The notes: generated by a model not told the origin, from the letters alone. A stretch of DNA of 64,000 nt from Flammeovirgaceae bacterium 311 (GCA_000597885.1 CP004371.1:4617001-4681000), one strand, 5' to 3'. Shown: positions 17,492 to 27,024, counted from the stretch's first letter. Numbers and translations: made by a program.

Positions 17492-18482
17492 TAGACGCAA
17501 TGCCCGCCTGGGCTTTTTTGTACTGATTGGCATCATTGTGTTTTTGATAGGTATTTTCTTTATAGGGAGCGCCCGTAACCTGTTTAATTCTAATATTACC
17601 CTTTATGTACTCTTTAATAATGTAAGTGGTTTGCAGAGAGGCAACAATGTGTGGTTAAGCGGGGTAAAGATTGGCACTGTGAGCGATGTTGATATCGCTA
17701 CAGATTCACTGGTACTGGTAAGCTTAAAAGTCAGGGAAAAAGATCAGCGGTACATCAACAAAGATGCCAAGGCCTACCTGGGTAGCGAGGGTCTTGTAGG
17801 AAACTCTATTATTGTGATTGAACCTGGCCAAATGCGTACGCCTGTTAACGATGGCGATACCATTGGTACTAAATACACTACCAGTACAGAAGATATTATA
17901 AACCTGGCACAATCGGCCGGAGAGCAGTTAATTTCGGTGGCCGGTAACCTGGGGCAGGTAACCCAGCGGCTGCTGGATGGTAACGGAACTATTGGCATGT
18001 TACTCTCAGATACCACTGTTGCCGATGATTTCAGGTCTACCCTTGCCAACCTGGAGGCCACCAGCCAGCGCACCCGCAATCTTAGCAATGAGGTAGGGCA
18101 GATGGTAAACAGGCTGCAGACCAACCGAGAGGGCGCCGTATACACCCTCATGAACGACACCAGCTTTGCCGGCACCTACAATACTGCCCTAAGCAATATT
18201 GAGGAAACCACTGCCAATGCCGCACAGGTATCGCAGGAGCTGCAACGCCTTTCCGAGCAGCTGCAGCGCGAAGATAATGCCGTTGGCGTGCTGCTGAAAG
18301 ATCCTGAATTTGCCCGCGACCTGCAGCGCACTATGGACAATGCCGCCGATGCCAGCAGAAAGCTGGATGAAAACATGGAAGCCCTGCAGAGCAACATCCT
18401 CTTCAGGGGTTTCTTCCGCAGAAAAGCCCGCGCAGCCGAGCGTGCCCGCAAAGATTCAATTGAGCAGGTAAACCAGCGCTAA
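17475..18482 (+). CDS. mlaD: MlaD-type MCE domain protein
   Basis: 335 residues. A single N-terminal membrane helix (about 12-33) anchors a periplasmic MCE domain (about 38-118: LYVLFNNVSGLQRGNNVWLSG, split here at the family core; GLVGNSIIVIEPG). The remaining 200 residues are helical and Gln/Asn rich with repeated LSNE/LEATSQ-type heptads, likely a coiled-coil extension, and a basic end. It is the lipid-binding component of the Mla complex. No MlaB or MlaC homologue lies beside it, as is common outside Proteobacteria. Confidence 0.92.
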   Translation: MSEQDNRRNARLGFFVLIGIIVFLIGIFFIGSARNLFNSNITLYVLFNNVSGLQRGNNVWLSGVKIGTVSDVDIATDSLVLVSLKVREKDQRYINKDAKAYLGSEGLVGNSIIVIEPGQMRTPVNDGDTIGTKYTTSTEDIINLAQSAGEQLISVAGNLGQVTQRLLDGNGTIGMLLSDTTVADDFRSTLANLEATSQRTRNLSNEVGQMVNRLQTNREGAVYTLMNDTSFAGTYNTALSNIEETTANAAQVSQELQRLSEQLQREDNAVGVLLKDPEFARDLQRTMDNAADASRKLDENMEALQSNILFRGFFRRKARAAERARKDSIEQVNQR

Positions 18483-18528
18483 CTTTAATACTGTATAAAA
18501 ACTTTGTTTGCTAGACCAGAAAGCTGGT

Positions 18529-18559
18529 GTACCCCTGCACTACATCAGTACAGGGGTGC
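18529..18559 (+). terminator. Hairpin after mlaD, possible terminator without T run
   Basis: ACCCCTG (18531-18537) pairs with CAGGGGT (18551-18557) around a 13-base loop. It is followed by CTGTGTGAT rather than T, so termination would need Rho or the structure has another role. Confidence 0.4.
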
Positions 18560-18655
18560 CTGTGTGATAAGGGCGCTGTCATTTGAGTGCTGATGATGGA
18601 TCAGCTGTTCAATCACCAGCGCAATATCTCATTAGCACATTAAACAATTAACTAC

Positions 18656-18663
18656 TATCTTTG
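18656..18663 (+). promoter_or_regulatory. -7 promoter element of the btuB transcript
   Basis: TATCTTTG, an exact TAnnTTTG, begins 14 bases before the riboswitch. The expected transcription start near 18670 coincides with the first paired bases of the riboswitch. Confidence 0.65.
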
Positions 18664-18669
18664 CGCCAG

Positions 18670-18852
18670 ATTATGGTTCTGGCAGGGCATTCGCCCTTCG
18701 CCGGATGAAAAGGGAATCCCGTGCAAATCGGGAGCTGTCCCCGCAACTGTAAGCGTTATTAAACCTGCTGCCAAAACCACAGGCCACTGTTCCGGAGCAA
18801 TCTGAAATGGGAAGGCCGTGCAGCAGGAACGCAAGCCAGGAGACCTGCCATG
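18670..18852 (+). promoter_or_regulatory. Cobalamin riboswitch
   Basis: The core elements are present in order: GGGAATCCCGTG with GGGAGCTGTCCCCGCAACTG (paired core), the long variable arm with CTGCTGCC and GCAGCAGG, the B12 box region AGGCCACTGT (18781-18790), GAAGGC and the closing GCAAGCCAGGAGACCTGCC (18830-18849). It lies 130 bases before the GTG start of btuB. After it, GTGAAAGG (18876-18883) can pair imperfectly with CCTTTCTCAC (about 18919-18928), a possible expression-platform hairpin without a T run. Binding of adenosylcobalamin should reduce btuB and btuG-like expression. Confidence 0.95.
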
Positions 18853-18981
18853 ATTCTAAACTTCAAGGCTTTCGGGTGAAAGGCTGAGAAAATGCGCTGA
18901 TGCCTTTTCGCGTCCTTGCCTTTCTCACGTTCTTACAACCGCATGCTTTGTATTAAATCATGGATTTAATCTGGCTATTGC

Positions 18982-20889
18982 GTGAAACAGATACTGCTTA
19001 ACTATTACTTCCTGCTGCTGCTCTGCTGCACCCCTTTATATGCTCTGGCACAGGTGGATGCAGATACGCTCCTGCCGGCAGTAGAAATAACAGGCCTGCG
19101 GCACGAATCATTTACGGCTGGCGTAAAGCGGCAGCAGCTCGATTCGCTTAGCCTGCAGCTGCAGCGGGGGCAGTCGCTCGCCAGCTTGCTGAACGAACGC
19201 AGCCCGCTATACCTGCGGGAGTATGGCCCCGGCCAGCTCACCACCCTTAGTTTCAGGGGCACCGGCAGCAGCCATACTGCCGTGCTATGGAACGGCCTTA
19301 ATATCAACAGCCCAACCCTGGGACAGACAGATTTTTCCCAAATTCCGGTTTTTGCCCTTGAGAATGTGCAGGTACAGTATGGCAGCAGCAGCGCCCTGTA
19401 CGGATCCGATGCGCTGGGTGGCAGCATACAGCTGGAAACAAAGCCGCAGCAGTGGCAGCAGGGCTGGGGGGCAAGGTTAAGGCAGGAGGCAGGCAGCTTT
19501 GGGTCTTACTTTACAGGGCTGGCCGGAAACTGGGCAAATAAGCAGTGGCAAACTGATGTGCGCGTTTACCGCCGCAGTGCCGATAACGACTTTCCCTACA
19601 CCAATACCCTTAAACGTTCTCAGCCCCGGGAGCGAAATGTACACAGCGCTTTCTGGCAGCAGGGAGGTGTGGCACAGCTGGGCTATAAGCCTGCGGCCAA
19701 CCAGGAAGTATGGCTGCAGGGCTGGTGGCAACAAGGCTGGCGCCAGGTGCAGCCGCTTATTGGCAGCACCACAGGCTCTGATGAGCAGCAGGACGAAGCT
19801 CTGCGCCTGAATTTGCAGTACAGGCACATACTCCCACTGGGAGAGTGGCAGCTGCAGGCAGGTTGGATAGACGAGGAGATGATCCACAACAGCTCCGGCT
19901 TTAGGGCCAGGCAGTTTATTGCCAAACCAAACTGGGAAACAGAACTTACAGACAAGCTGCTGCTGCAAATTGGTGGCCAGTGGAACTGGCGCCAGGCGAC
20001 CAACGAAAATTATAAGGAACAGGAAAACCGGACTGAGGCATTCACCCGCATGCGCTGGCAGCCCAGCAGGGCCTGGGTAACAAGCTTTAACCTAAGGCAA
20101 ATAGTAACAGACCAGTTGTGGGGGCCTTTGTCTCCATCATTAGGTACAGAAGTAGCCCTTCTGCCATACCTGAAAGCAAAAGCTTCAGGAGGCAGGCACT
20201 ATCGTGTGCCCACCCTCAACGACCGCTTCTGGCCTTGGTTTGGCCAACCGGCCCTAAAGCCGGAAACAGGCTGGAATACCGAAGCAGGCCTGGTGGCAGA
20301 AGAATTGAATGTATTTGGAGGAAAACTTTATGCCGACCTTACCGCTTACTGGCTCTGGATTAATGACTGGATTATGTGGCGGCCAACTGTTGCGCCAGGG
20401 CCCGATGGGGAACCGCTTTCAGGCTGGGGTCCCAAAAACCTGCGCAGTGTATATAGCCGTGGCTATGAGGCAAGTTTTAGCTGGCAGCATCATATTCTGG
20501 AAGTAGGGGGCAACGCCGCCTACACCCGATCAGAAAACCGGGTGGCCCTAAATCAGTTCGACCGTACCGTTAACCAGCAGCTGCCATTCGTACCGCTCTG
20601 GAAAGCCAATAGCTGGATCAGGGCTGCTAAAAAGGGGTGGCTGGGCGAGCTAACCGGACAGTATACCAGCCGCAGGTACACCACAGGGGTAGAAGACAAC
20701 ACCCTCAGCCTGCCCCATTACTATCTGCTCAACCTGAGTGCCGGCAAAACCTGGCAGCTGCAAAATCACAGCCTTGGCTTGCTGCTGCAGCTGCGCAACC
20801 TGCTCGATCATCAGTATCAGAACTACGAAAACCGGGCCATGCCCGGCAGAAGCTATACCCTAACTGTAAACTATATTTTTAATAAATAG
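18982..20889 (+). CDS. btuB: TonB-dependent cobalamin receptor, BtuB-like
   Basis: 635 residues from GTG 18982 (no better in-frame start; the ATG at 18959 is out of frame). Signal peptide about 1-23 ending ALA-Q. A plug domain spans about 45-160 (LYLREYGPGQLTTLSFRGT, NGLNINSPT, ALYGSDALGGSI), then a beta-barrel with alternating aromatic strands to the end (YTLTVNYIFNK). No carboxypeptidase-like N-terminal domain, so it is the slim BtuB form. Control by the riboswitch just upstream supports B12 as the substrate. The next gene starts 5 bases later. Confidence 0.92.
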   Translation: MKQILLNYYFLLLLCCTPLYALAQVDADTLLPAVEITGLRHESFTAGVKRQQLDSLSLQLQRGQSLASLLNERSPLYLREYGPGQLTTLSFRGTGSSHTAVLWNGLNINSPTLGQTDFSQIPVFALENVQVQYGSSSALYGSDALGGSIQLETKPQQWQQGWGARLRQEAGSFGSYFTGLAGNWANKQWQTDVRVYRRSADNDFPYTNTLKRSQPRERNVHSAFWQQGGVAQLGYKPAANQEVWLQGWWQQGWRQVQPLIGSTTGSDEQQDEALRLNLQYRHILPLGEWQLQAGWIDEEMIHNSSGFRARQFIAKPNWETELTDKLLLQIGGQWNWRQATNENYKEQENRTEAFTRMRWQPSRAWVTSFNLRQIVTDQLWGPLSPSLGTEVALLPYLKAKASGGRHYRVPTLNDRFWPWFGQPALKPETGWNTEAGLVAEELNVFGGKLYADLTAYWLWINDWIMWRPTVAPGPDGEPLSGWGPKNLRSVYSRGYEASFSWQHHILEVGGNAAYTRSENRVALNQFDRTVNQQLPFVPLWKANSWIRAAKKGWLGELTGQYTSRRYTTGVEDNTLSLPHYYLLNLSAGKTWQLQNHSLGLLLQLRNLLDHQYQNYENRAMPGRSYTLTVNYIFNK

Positions 20890-20893
20890 AACA

Positions 20894-21964
20894 ATGAACA
20901 AGATGAACAACCTATGGCTGATTTGCTTCAGCTGCCTTACCCTTGTATTTGCCGGATGTGATGACGACGATGCTCCTGAAACTCCTGCAGAAGGAAACAA
21001 AGGAGTGCTCCTGATTAATCAAGGTAACTTAAGCCAGGGTAATGGCTCTATTGATATATACTTTCCTGAAAGCAAAGAGATTACCCAGAATGCCTATACC
21101 GTAACGAATGGCGAGCCAATGAATGGTATCATTGAAAATGTGAGCATCGATAATGATGATCTCGTTATTACAGTAAATGAGTACAGTGGCGCTGGCAGAG
21201 TTATCTTTGCTCAGGCTGCTACTTTAGAAAAAGCAGACCAATATAGCAGTGCAGGAGCCTATGAAAATTTTTATTCGCCCCGTTATGCTGCTTTTACCAA
21301 TAACAGGGTATTTTTGTCTGTTTGGGGGCCGTTTGAGAACGGCTATGAATTACACAAAAGCAGTGTAGCAGTTTTTAACAGGAGCTCTCATCAGCTGGAA
21401 AAAAGTATACCCGTACCCTCGGGAGCAGAGGGCATATTGGCAGATGGCACAAACATCTGGGTAGCCAATTCCTATACCGATACCATAACTATTATTAACA
21501 CCGGTACCCTGGAGATTGACCGGAAATTTAAATCCGTTCGCGGTACCTCAAAAATTCTGGAGGCTCCCAATGGTAAAATTTGGACATTGGCCGGCGATAC
21601 TATTTCCCGCTACAACCCTTCTACTTTTGCCCTTGAAAGCAAGATAAAACTGCCTGGAAGAGCTGCTAAATGGCAATTTGTAGGTGATCAGCTTTACTTC
21701 CTTACCCAGGCTTACAGTGACGATTATACAACCACCTATAATAATCTGTACAGCCTGGATATTAACCAGGAGGGTGCACAGCCGCAGCAAATATTGGAAA
21801 TGGACGATGCCGGCTTATTCTGGGTAGATGCTGAAACAGGCGAAATCTACCTGGGAGTAGCTGCAGGAGCAGATCCGGGTACCCTGCTTAGACTCAGTGC
21901 AGATGGTGCAGAGCTGGACCGTAAGCCAGCCGGCGTGTTCCCACAGCAGTTTCTTTCCCGTTAA
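20894..21964 (+). CDS. BtuG-like beta-propeller surface lipoprotein
   Basis: 356 residues. Signal with lipobox ending FAGC, then DDDD, an acidic run like the surface lipoprotein export signal of Bacteroidota. The rest is a YncE-like beta-propeller with repeats such as YSPRYAAFTNNRVFLSVWG, ILADGTNIWVANSYTDT and EAPNGKIWTLAGD. In Bacteroides, BtuG is a surface propeller lipoprotein that binds B12 tightly and caps BtuB. Here the gene follows btuB by 5 bases in the same riboswitch-controlled unit, so the same job is likely. The assignment rests on fold and context; no B12-contact residues were checked. Confidence 0.8.
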   Translation: MNKMNNLWLICFSCLTLVFAGCDDDDAPETPAEGNKGVLLINQGNLSQGNGSIDIYFPESKEITQNAYTVTNGEPMNGIIENVSIDNDDLVITVNEYSGAGRVIFAQAATLEKADQYSSAGAYENFYSPRYAAFTNNRVFLSVWGPFENGYELHKSSVAVFNRSSHQLEKSIPVPSGAEGILADGTNIWVANSYTDTITIINTGTLEIDRKFKSVRGTSKILEAPNGKIWTLAGDTISRYNPSTFALESKIKLPGRAAKWQFVGDQLYFLTQAYSDDYTTTYNNLYSLDINQEGAQPQQILEMDDAGLFWVDAETGEIYLGVAAGADPGTLLRLSADGAELDRKPAGVFPQQFLSR

Positions 21965-21989
21965 TATTTCACACCAAATCATCATTTTC

Positions 21990-22016
21990 AGGAGCAGCGT
22001 TAGAAACGCTGCTCCT
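21990..22016 (+). terminator. Hairpin after the btuB-btuG-like unit
   Basis: Twelve-base stem AGGAGCAGCGTT / AACGCTGCTCCT with loop AGA, followed only by GCTGTTTG. Strong stem, weak T tract. Confidence 0.65.
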
Positions 22017-22434
22017 GCTGTTTGTAAGGATTATTTACGCTTTTGGTCTGGACTTTTAAGATCTGCAGCGTCTAAATGTATTCTTCTTACAAAGCCTTTG
22101 TGCGTAGTTTAGTGAATCCTGGAGATAATTAATTTGATTAATCTAACAATTTAAATTTATTCCAATACAAAAAGCTTTGCTTTTAGCAAAATCAGCTGTA
22201 TGATTGGCATTCATCAGTATCCTCTGAATATTACCGTTAAAGAAGATACCATTTAAATAAAATCATTTGAGGTGTTATTTGCAGAAGTTTTAGACTACTA
22301 ATCCTGGCAAGACTCTTCAAGATTCAAAATGAGTAGCTGTCTGGTGATAGTATGACAAATCCTGAATAAGCCAGTATGATTTGTTATTTTACAAGTCTTT
22401 GTTTTTTTCTGTCTTGGATTATTAAAGCTGTTAG
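22017..22434. other. Intergenic region before the histidine kinase gene
   Basis: About 420 AT-rich bases. I see no gene, RNA or repeat I can name. A short hairpin AAAAGC-TTT-GCTTTT lies near 22171-22186. No exact TAnnTTTG is close to the kinase start. Confidence 0.5.
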
Positions 22435-23985
22435 ATGACTGAAAGAGCCATAAGCATTTTTTTAGTAGAACCTAAGCAGGAAAATTTTGGATCGGTACTG
22501 GCAGTTTTAGATAAAGCCGGATTGCCGGCCACTCTGATTCCAATACAAGACCAATTTGGTTTTATGCGGGAGCTGCAGGCAGGGCTTCCAGATGTAGTAC
22601 TGGTTTGTTATCAGGAAAAAAGCTTTGGAGATTTTGATTGCCTGGGGCTGCATAAAAAGCTTGCTCCACAGATTCCTGCCATTGTAATTGCACCCGGCTT
22701 TGGTGAAGAATGGGCTGTTGAAATGATGCGGGGAGGCGTTAGTGATATTGTACTGCAGCAAAAGCTGTATAAGTTGCCTGCAGCCATTACCAGGGCCATG
22801 GCCGAATCATTTCACCGACGCCAGCAGCAGCAAAAAGAACAATCTCTGCAGCTAAGCCAGCAGCACCTGCTCGATCTTTTCAAAATGACACCTGTAGGAG
22901 TATTTCGGTGCGACAGCGAAAAGAATTGCTTTTATGTGAACGACAGGTTCTGTGAACTAATTGGCTTAAGTCCTGAAGAAGCCTTTGGTCCAGGCTGGAT
23001 AAAGGCGCTTCATCCGGAAGACAGAGAGTTTATTTTGCGGGAATGGTATGAAAAAAAAGGCGTTGTAGAAGAGACAAAGGCAATTTATCGATACCAAAAG
23101 CCTGTAAGCGGAGAAACTATCTGGGTGTTAGGTCAAAGCAAATCAGAGCTGGATAGTGAAGGTAATGTTACCGGCTATTTAGGCTCCGTTACCAATATCA
23201 CACGCCTTAAAATAGTAGAAGAGGCACTGAAGGAGAAAAATAATTATCTGACCAAGGTCAATAAGGAACTGGATAATTTTGTTTACAGCGCCTCACATAA
23301 CCTGCGTGCTCCCTTAACCTCCCTCATGGGTCTTATTAATCTGCTAAGGCTGGAAACAGGCAAGCCGCTGGAGCTGCATCAGATATGCAGCATGATGGAA
23401 AATAGCCTGCTGCGTCTGGATGGCTTTATCAGAGATATCATAGACCATTCCCGCAATTCCCGCCTCTTTATTCAATCTGTTGAGGTGGATGTAAAAGCCC
23501 TGATCGCTGAGGTGCTGGAAGAGTTTAGTCTGGCAGATAATTATAACCGGATATGCATTGATGTGAATGTACAGCAGGAAGTGCCCATGTTTACAGATCC
23601 TGCCCGTTTACGCATTATAATCCGCAACCTGATTTCTAATGCCATCCGTTACCAGAATAATACATTACTCCCACAAATATCAATTACAGCACAAATAACA
23701 GGGCAGGAAAGTATTTTTCAGGTGTGTGACAATGGCATTGGCATCAGGCAGCAGCATCATGAGCGGGTGTTCGATATGTTTTACCGGGCAGATGAACACA
23801 GGAGTGGTTCAGGCTTAGGCTTGTATATAACCCGTGAAGTAATAGATAAAATGGGCGGTAAAATTGAACTGACCTCACAGCCTGCCAAAGGTACCACTGT
23901 TAAAATAGTGCTCCCAAACCAGCAGGCAGGTAAAGCTGCAGACAGCTATAACACTGAGACAAGAACCGGCTGGCTACCGGATTAA
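22435..23985 (+). CDS. PAS histidine kinase with degenerate N-terminal receiver
   Basis: 516 residues, no membrane segment, so cytoplasmic. Residues 1-125 have a receiver-like fold, but the strand that should carry the phospho-accepting Asp reads PDVVLVCYQEK, so the Asp is missing. A PAS-PAC sensor follows at about 145-265 (GVFRCDSEKNCFYVNDRF, LGSVTNITR). The kinase core has His288 in SASHNLRAPL, the N box NLISNAIRYQ, G1 VCDNGIGI and G2 SGSGLGLY. It should autophosphorylate in response to a PAS signal. No response regulator gene is adjacent. The gene sits inside the B12 region but nothing ties it to B12. Confidence 0.9.
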   Translation: MTERAISIFLVEPKQENFGSVLAVLDKAGLPATLIPIQDQFGFMRELQAGLPDVVLVCYQEKSFGDFDCLGLHKKLAPQIPAIVIAPGFGEEWAVEMMRGGVSDIVLQQKLYKLPAAITRAMAESFHRRQQQQKEQSLQLSQQHLLDLFKMTPVGVFRCDSEKNCFYVNDRFCELIGLSPEEAFGPGWIKALHPEDREFILREWYEKKGVVEETKAIYRYQKPVSGETIWVLGQSKSELDSEGNVTGYLGSVTNITRLKIVEEALKEKNNYLTKVNKELDNFVYSASHNLRAPLTSLMGLINLLRLETGKPLELHQICSMMENSLLRLDGFIRDIIDHSRNSRLFIQSVEVDVKALIAEVLEEFSLADNYNRICIDVNVQQEVPMFTDPARLRIIIRNLISNAIRYQNNTLLPQISITAQITGQESIFQVCDNGIGIRQQHHERVFDMFYRADEHRSGSGLGLYITREVIDKMGGKIELTSQPAKGTTVKIVLPNQQAGKAADSYNTETRTGWLPD

Positions 23986-24014
23986 AATGAGACTAATGCT
24001 TCCTCCGCAGCTAA

Positions 24015-24665
24015 CTAGTTTTCCTCCGCAGTCTCAAATTCAGTTACGATGAGCTGATTATTGTCGAGCTCGTAAAAAATCCGTTTTATGGCTTTGTCCT
24101 GTTCGGTGGTATCGTAATTAAGTGTTCTGAATTCTCTGATGATCTGGCCGGTTTGGGGGTAAAAAATATCTCCACCCTCATAATCAGCACCCAGCTGCTC
24201 ACTTAGCGGCTGCATATCAATGGTTTCAAAGGTGAAATTTCTGCCCAACTCATGCAGGCGCATCTGTCCGGTTTTGCGCTGGTTCTGGCTGCGGGTAACA
24301 ATCCCGATTTCGGGCAGGCTGTCGCGGTCAAAATCGTTGATCCAGGTTTGTACCACAGCTCCCTGCTGGTGCATGGAAAAAGAGGTGTAATTGCCATTGG
24401 CACTGTCGGCAAGCATAATGCTGTAACTGCCAATGCTGTCGGAGCCCCAGCTTACCACCAGAAAATAAAGGCTGTCGCGCCATTGGTGCAGTTTTTTGTA
24501 TCTGAGGTAGTTATTCAGGTTTAAGCGGATATCAAGCGTAGTTTGCTCCGGAAATTCCTGATCTAAACTTGGCTTTTCCTTTGGCTTCTCCTCTTCCTTG
24601 CAGGAGCCTGCTAGCCCTGTTATAAAAATGCATATCAATATTGTCGCAAAAAAATTACGTACCAT
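24015..24665 (-). CDS. Lipoprotein of unknown function
   Basis: 216 residues from ATG 24665, which gives a clean signal with lipobox (LAGSC) followed by a Lys-Glu rich linker (KEEEKPKEKPS). The body is predicted mostly beta: LYFLVVSWGSDSIGSYSIML, VVQTWINDFDRDSLPEIGIV, then a segment with DYEGGDIFYPQTG. The DFDRDSLPEI stretch resembles FG-GAP/VCBS-like calcium loops, but only one copy is seen. I cannot name the family. It lies 58 bases downstream of meaB on the same strand and may be cotranscribed with it. Confidence 0.75.
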   Translation of the reverse strand: MVRNFFATILICIFITGLAGSCKEEEKPKEKPSLDQEFPEQTTLDIRLNLNNYLRYKKLHQWRDSLYFLVVSWGSDSIGSYSIMLADSANGNYTSFSMHQQGAVVQTWINDFDRDSLPEIGIVTRSQNQRKTGQMRLHELGRNFTFETIDMQPLSEQLGADYEGGDIFYPQTGQIIREFRTLNYDTTEQDKAIKRIFYELDNNQLIVTEFETAEEN

Positions 24666-24723
24666 AGTTGGCTGGCAAAGATTCATTGGTCAGAAGATTC
24701 ATTGCTGATACGCGTAAACTGTA

Positions 24724-25752
24724 TCAGGAGTTATTAACGCTTGTTTCGGCACCAAAATTACCCTTAAAAACAGAAAATAAGAAACGGGCTGCGCCAACAG
24801 CACCGGTATTGCCGGCCATTACCTGTTGTTCCAGTTGTGTTCTATGCTGAGCCACAGCGGGATGACTCCAAAAATGCTGCTTCAGCATATCTTCTATGGC
24901 TGTATGCATCCAGCTTAGATTTTGTTCCTGCCTCCGGTGTTCAAAAAATCCTTTCAGGCGGGTGTGCTCCTCATACTGGCAAATCATGTGCCAGATTGCT
25001 TCCAGTCCTTCATTGGATATAGCAGAACAGCTCAGTACCTTAGGAATCCAGCCGCTGGGGGTAGGAGGGAACAGGTGCAGGGCATTTCTGTAAGCAGCCT
25101 GAGCCTGTTTGGCATGCATTTTATTATCGCCATCAGCTTTGGTAATGGCCAGGCCATCGGCCATTTCCATGATGCCTTTTTTTATACCCTGCAGCTCATC
25201 GCCGGCACCCGCCAGCATGAGCAGCAGGAAAAAATCTACCATGTTGCGAACAGCCGTTTCGCTCTGGCCAACACCAACGGTTTCAATAAAGATCACCTCA
25301 AAACCGGCTGCTTCACAAAGGAGCATGGCCTCGCGGGTGCGGGCGGCTACACCACCCAGCGCAGTGCCGGCAGCAGAGGGGCGTATGTATGCCAGCGGAT
25401 TGTGCGATAGCTGTTCCATACGGGTTTTATCGCCCATAATACTGCCACCGCTGCGCTGGCTGCTGGGGTCTATGGCCAGTACAGCCAGTTTTTTGCCAAG
25501 CCCCGTCAGGTAGGTGCCAAAGCTTTCTATAAAAGTGCTTTTACCAACCCCCGGCACTCCTGTTATGCCAATGCGAACAGACTGGCCGGTATGGGGTAAG
25601 ATAGCATCCATCACCTCCCGGGCAAGATGCTGGTCTGCAGGCAGGCTGCTTTCTACCAGGGTAATAGCACGGCTTAGCACCAGCCGGTCGCCCGCCAGTA
25701 TGCCTTTTATATAAGCTTTGGGAGTTAAACGGGATCGGCGCTTGCTGTTCAT
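24724..25752 (-). CDS. meaB: Methylmalonyl-CoA mutase GTPase chaperone MeaB (ArgK family)
   Basis: 342 residues from ATG 25752 (an upstream in-frame ATG at 25782 is possible). G3E-type GTPase: Walker A GVPGVGKST, the MeaB signature DPSSQRSGGSIMGDKTRM (18 residues), switch region ETVGVGQSE, and TKAD as the guanine-specificity motif. It guards adenosylcobalamin loading and repair of MutAB. It is separated from mutAB by 13 kb but lies in the middle of the B12 uptake genes. Old databases call it an arginine/lysine transport ATPase, which is misleading. Confidence 0.95.
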   Translation of the reverse strand: MNSKRRSRLTPKAYIKGILAGDRLVLSRAITLVESSLPADQHLAREVMDAILPHTGQSVRIGITGVPGVGKSTFIESFGTYLTGLGKKLAVLAIDPSSQRSGGSIMGDKTRMEQLSHNPLAYIRPSAAGTALGGVAARTREAMLLCEAAGFEVIFIETVGVGQSETAVRNMVDFFLLLMLAGAGDELQGIKKGIMEMADGLAITKADGDNKMHAKQAQAAYRNALHLFPPTPSGWIPKVLSCSAISNEGLEAIWHMICQYEEHTRLKGFFEHRRQEQNLSWMHTAIEDMLKQHFWSHPAVAQHRTQLEQQVMAGNTGAVGAARFLFSVFKGNFGAETSVNNS

Positions 25753-25833
25753 TAGGCTAAAACTAGGGATATGGTGGCACAATCACAATGTATTTGCGTT
25801 GCAGCCCTACCATTCCCTGCTTACCTTAGCCCC

Positions 25834-27024
25834 ATGAAACGGACCTTTGCAGCAGCCGGGCGTTGCCTGATCACGCCCCTTCTACTAGCTTTTACACTTA
25901 CTTACTGGTCTTGCAGGCCCAATAGCACTGAAAGAGAGAACACTGAAACAAACATAAATTCAGCAGCCTGGCAGAGTACTCCCATTCAGTATGCAAAAAC
26001 TTTTGAACTGGAGTACCGGGAGGGCTATAAACTAATCCATGTAAAGCAGCCTTATCCCGGCGCTACCAGGCCCTATACATACCTGCTGCTGCCTCACGGT
26101 CAGCCCCAGCCCGATTCTGTTGAAGCCGATGCCGTGGTGCGGATTCCGGTTCAGCGCATCATCAGCCTTAGCACCACCCATCTGCCTGCCCTTGATATGC
26201 TTGGGGAGAGCAACAAGCTGACTGGTTTTGCACAGTCCGAATTTATTACCAGCCCCGCCCAGCGCCTCCGGCTGGAGCAGGGCGAGCTTACCGACATTGG
26301 CAGCACCCAAGGGCTTAGCCCCGAGCAGATCCTCTCCCTGCAGCCCGACCTCATCATGGCCTATGGCATGGGCCCCGACGATGGCACACTGCAGGTACTG
26401 CACCGCACAGGCGTGCCCGTGCTTCTAAATGCAGATTTTCTGGAGAACAACCCCCTGGGCCGGGCAGAGTGGATAAAATTTACGGCAGCCCTCCTGAACA
26501 GGGAGAAAGAAGCAGATTCAGTATTTAACCAGATTGTGCATCGCTACGATTCCCTCACAGCTTTAACCAAAGATGTAGCGCAGCGCCCGGAGGTGTTTAG
26601 CGGCATTGTGTACGGCGATATCTGGTATATGCCTGGCGGCAGGAGCTGGGCAGCCACATTTCTGGCCGATGCCGGTGCCAATTACCTGTGGGGCGAAACA
26701 GCAGAAAGCGGCAGCGTGCCCCTAAGTTTAGAGCAAGTATTTGCCAAAGCCCACGATGCCCCCTTCTGGATCAATACCGCCGACTTCAGCTCTTTACAGG
26801 CCATTGCCGCTGCCGACGAGCGTTACAAGCGCTTCAGGGCCTGGCAGCAGGGGCAGGTCTATACCTACATCAACAAAATAAGCCCCACCGGCGGCAATGA
26901 ATACCTGGAGCTGGGCTATGCCCGCCCCGATATGGTGCTGGCCGATCTGATTAAGATTCTGCACCCGGAGCTGTTGCCAAAGCATGAGCTGTATTTTTAT
27001 AAACAATTACCAAAGAACAAGTAG
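25834..27024 (+). CDS. btuF: ABC transporter substrate-binding lipoprotein, BtuF-like
   Basis: 396 residues from ATG 25834; the longer ORF from GTG 25771 would overlap meaB upstream and hide the signal. Signal with lipobox-like YWSC. Periplasmic-binding (type III) fold: RIISLSTTHLPALDMLGE, SPEQILSLQPDLIMAY, GGRSWAATFLADAGANYLWG, and the ending GYARPDMVLADLIKILHPEL (20 residues) typical of Bacteroidota haem/B12/siderophore binding proteins. B12 is inferred from the btuB, btuG-like and meaB neighbours; a siderophore or haem substrate is not excluded. Confidence 0.8.
   Translation: MKRTFAAAGRCLITPLLLAFTLTYWSCRPNSTERENTETNINSAAWQSTPIQYAKTFELEYREGYKLIHVKQPYPGATRPYTYLLLPHGQPQPDSVEADAVVRIPVQRIISLSTTHLPALDMLGESNKLTGFAQSEFITSPAQRLRLEQGELTDIGSTQGLSPEQILSLQPDLIMAYGMGPDDGTLQVLHRTGVPVLLNADFLENNPLGRAEWIKFTAALLNREKEADSVFNQIVHRYDSLTALTKDVAQRPEVFSGIVYGDIWYMPGGRSWAATFLADAGANYLWGETAESGSVPLSLEQVFAKAHDAPFWINTADFSSLQAIAAADERYKRFRAWQQGQVYTYINKISPTGGNEYLELGYARPDMVLADLIKILHPELLPKHELYFYKQLPKNK

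Noticed and set aside
25753-25833. Second cobalamin riboswitch before btuF
   Set aside because: Only 81 bases, without the B12 box or the conserved core.
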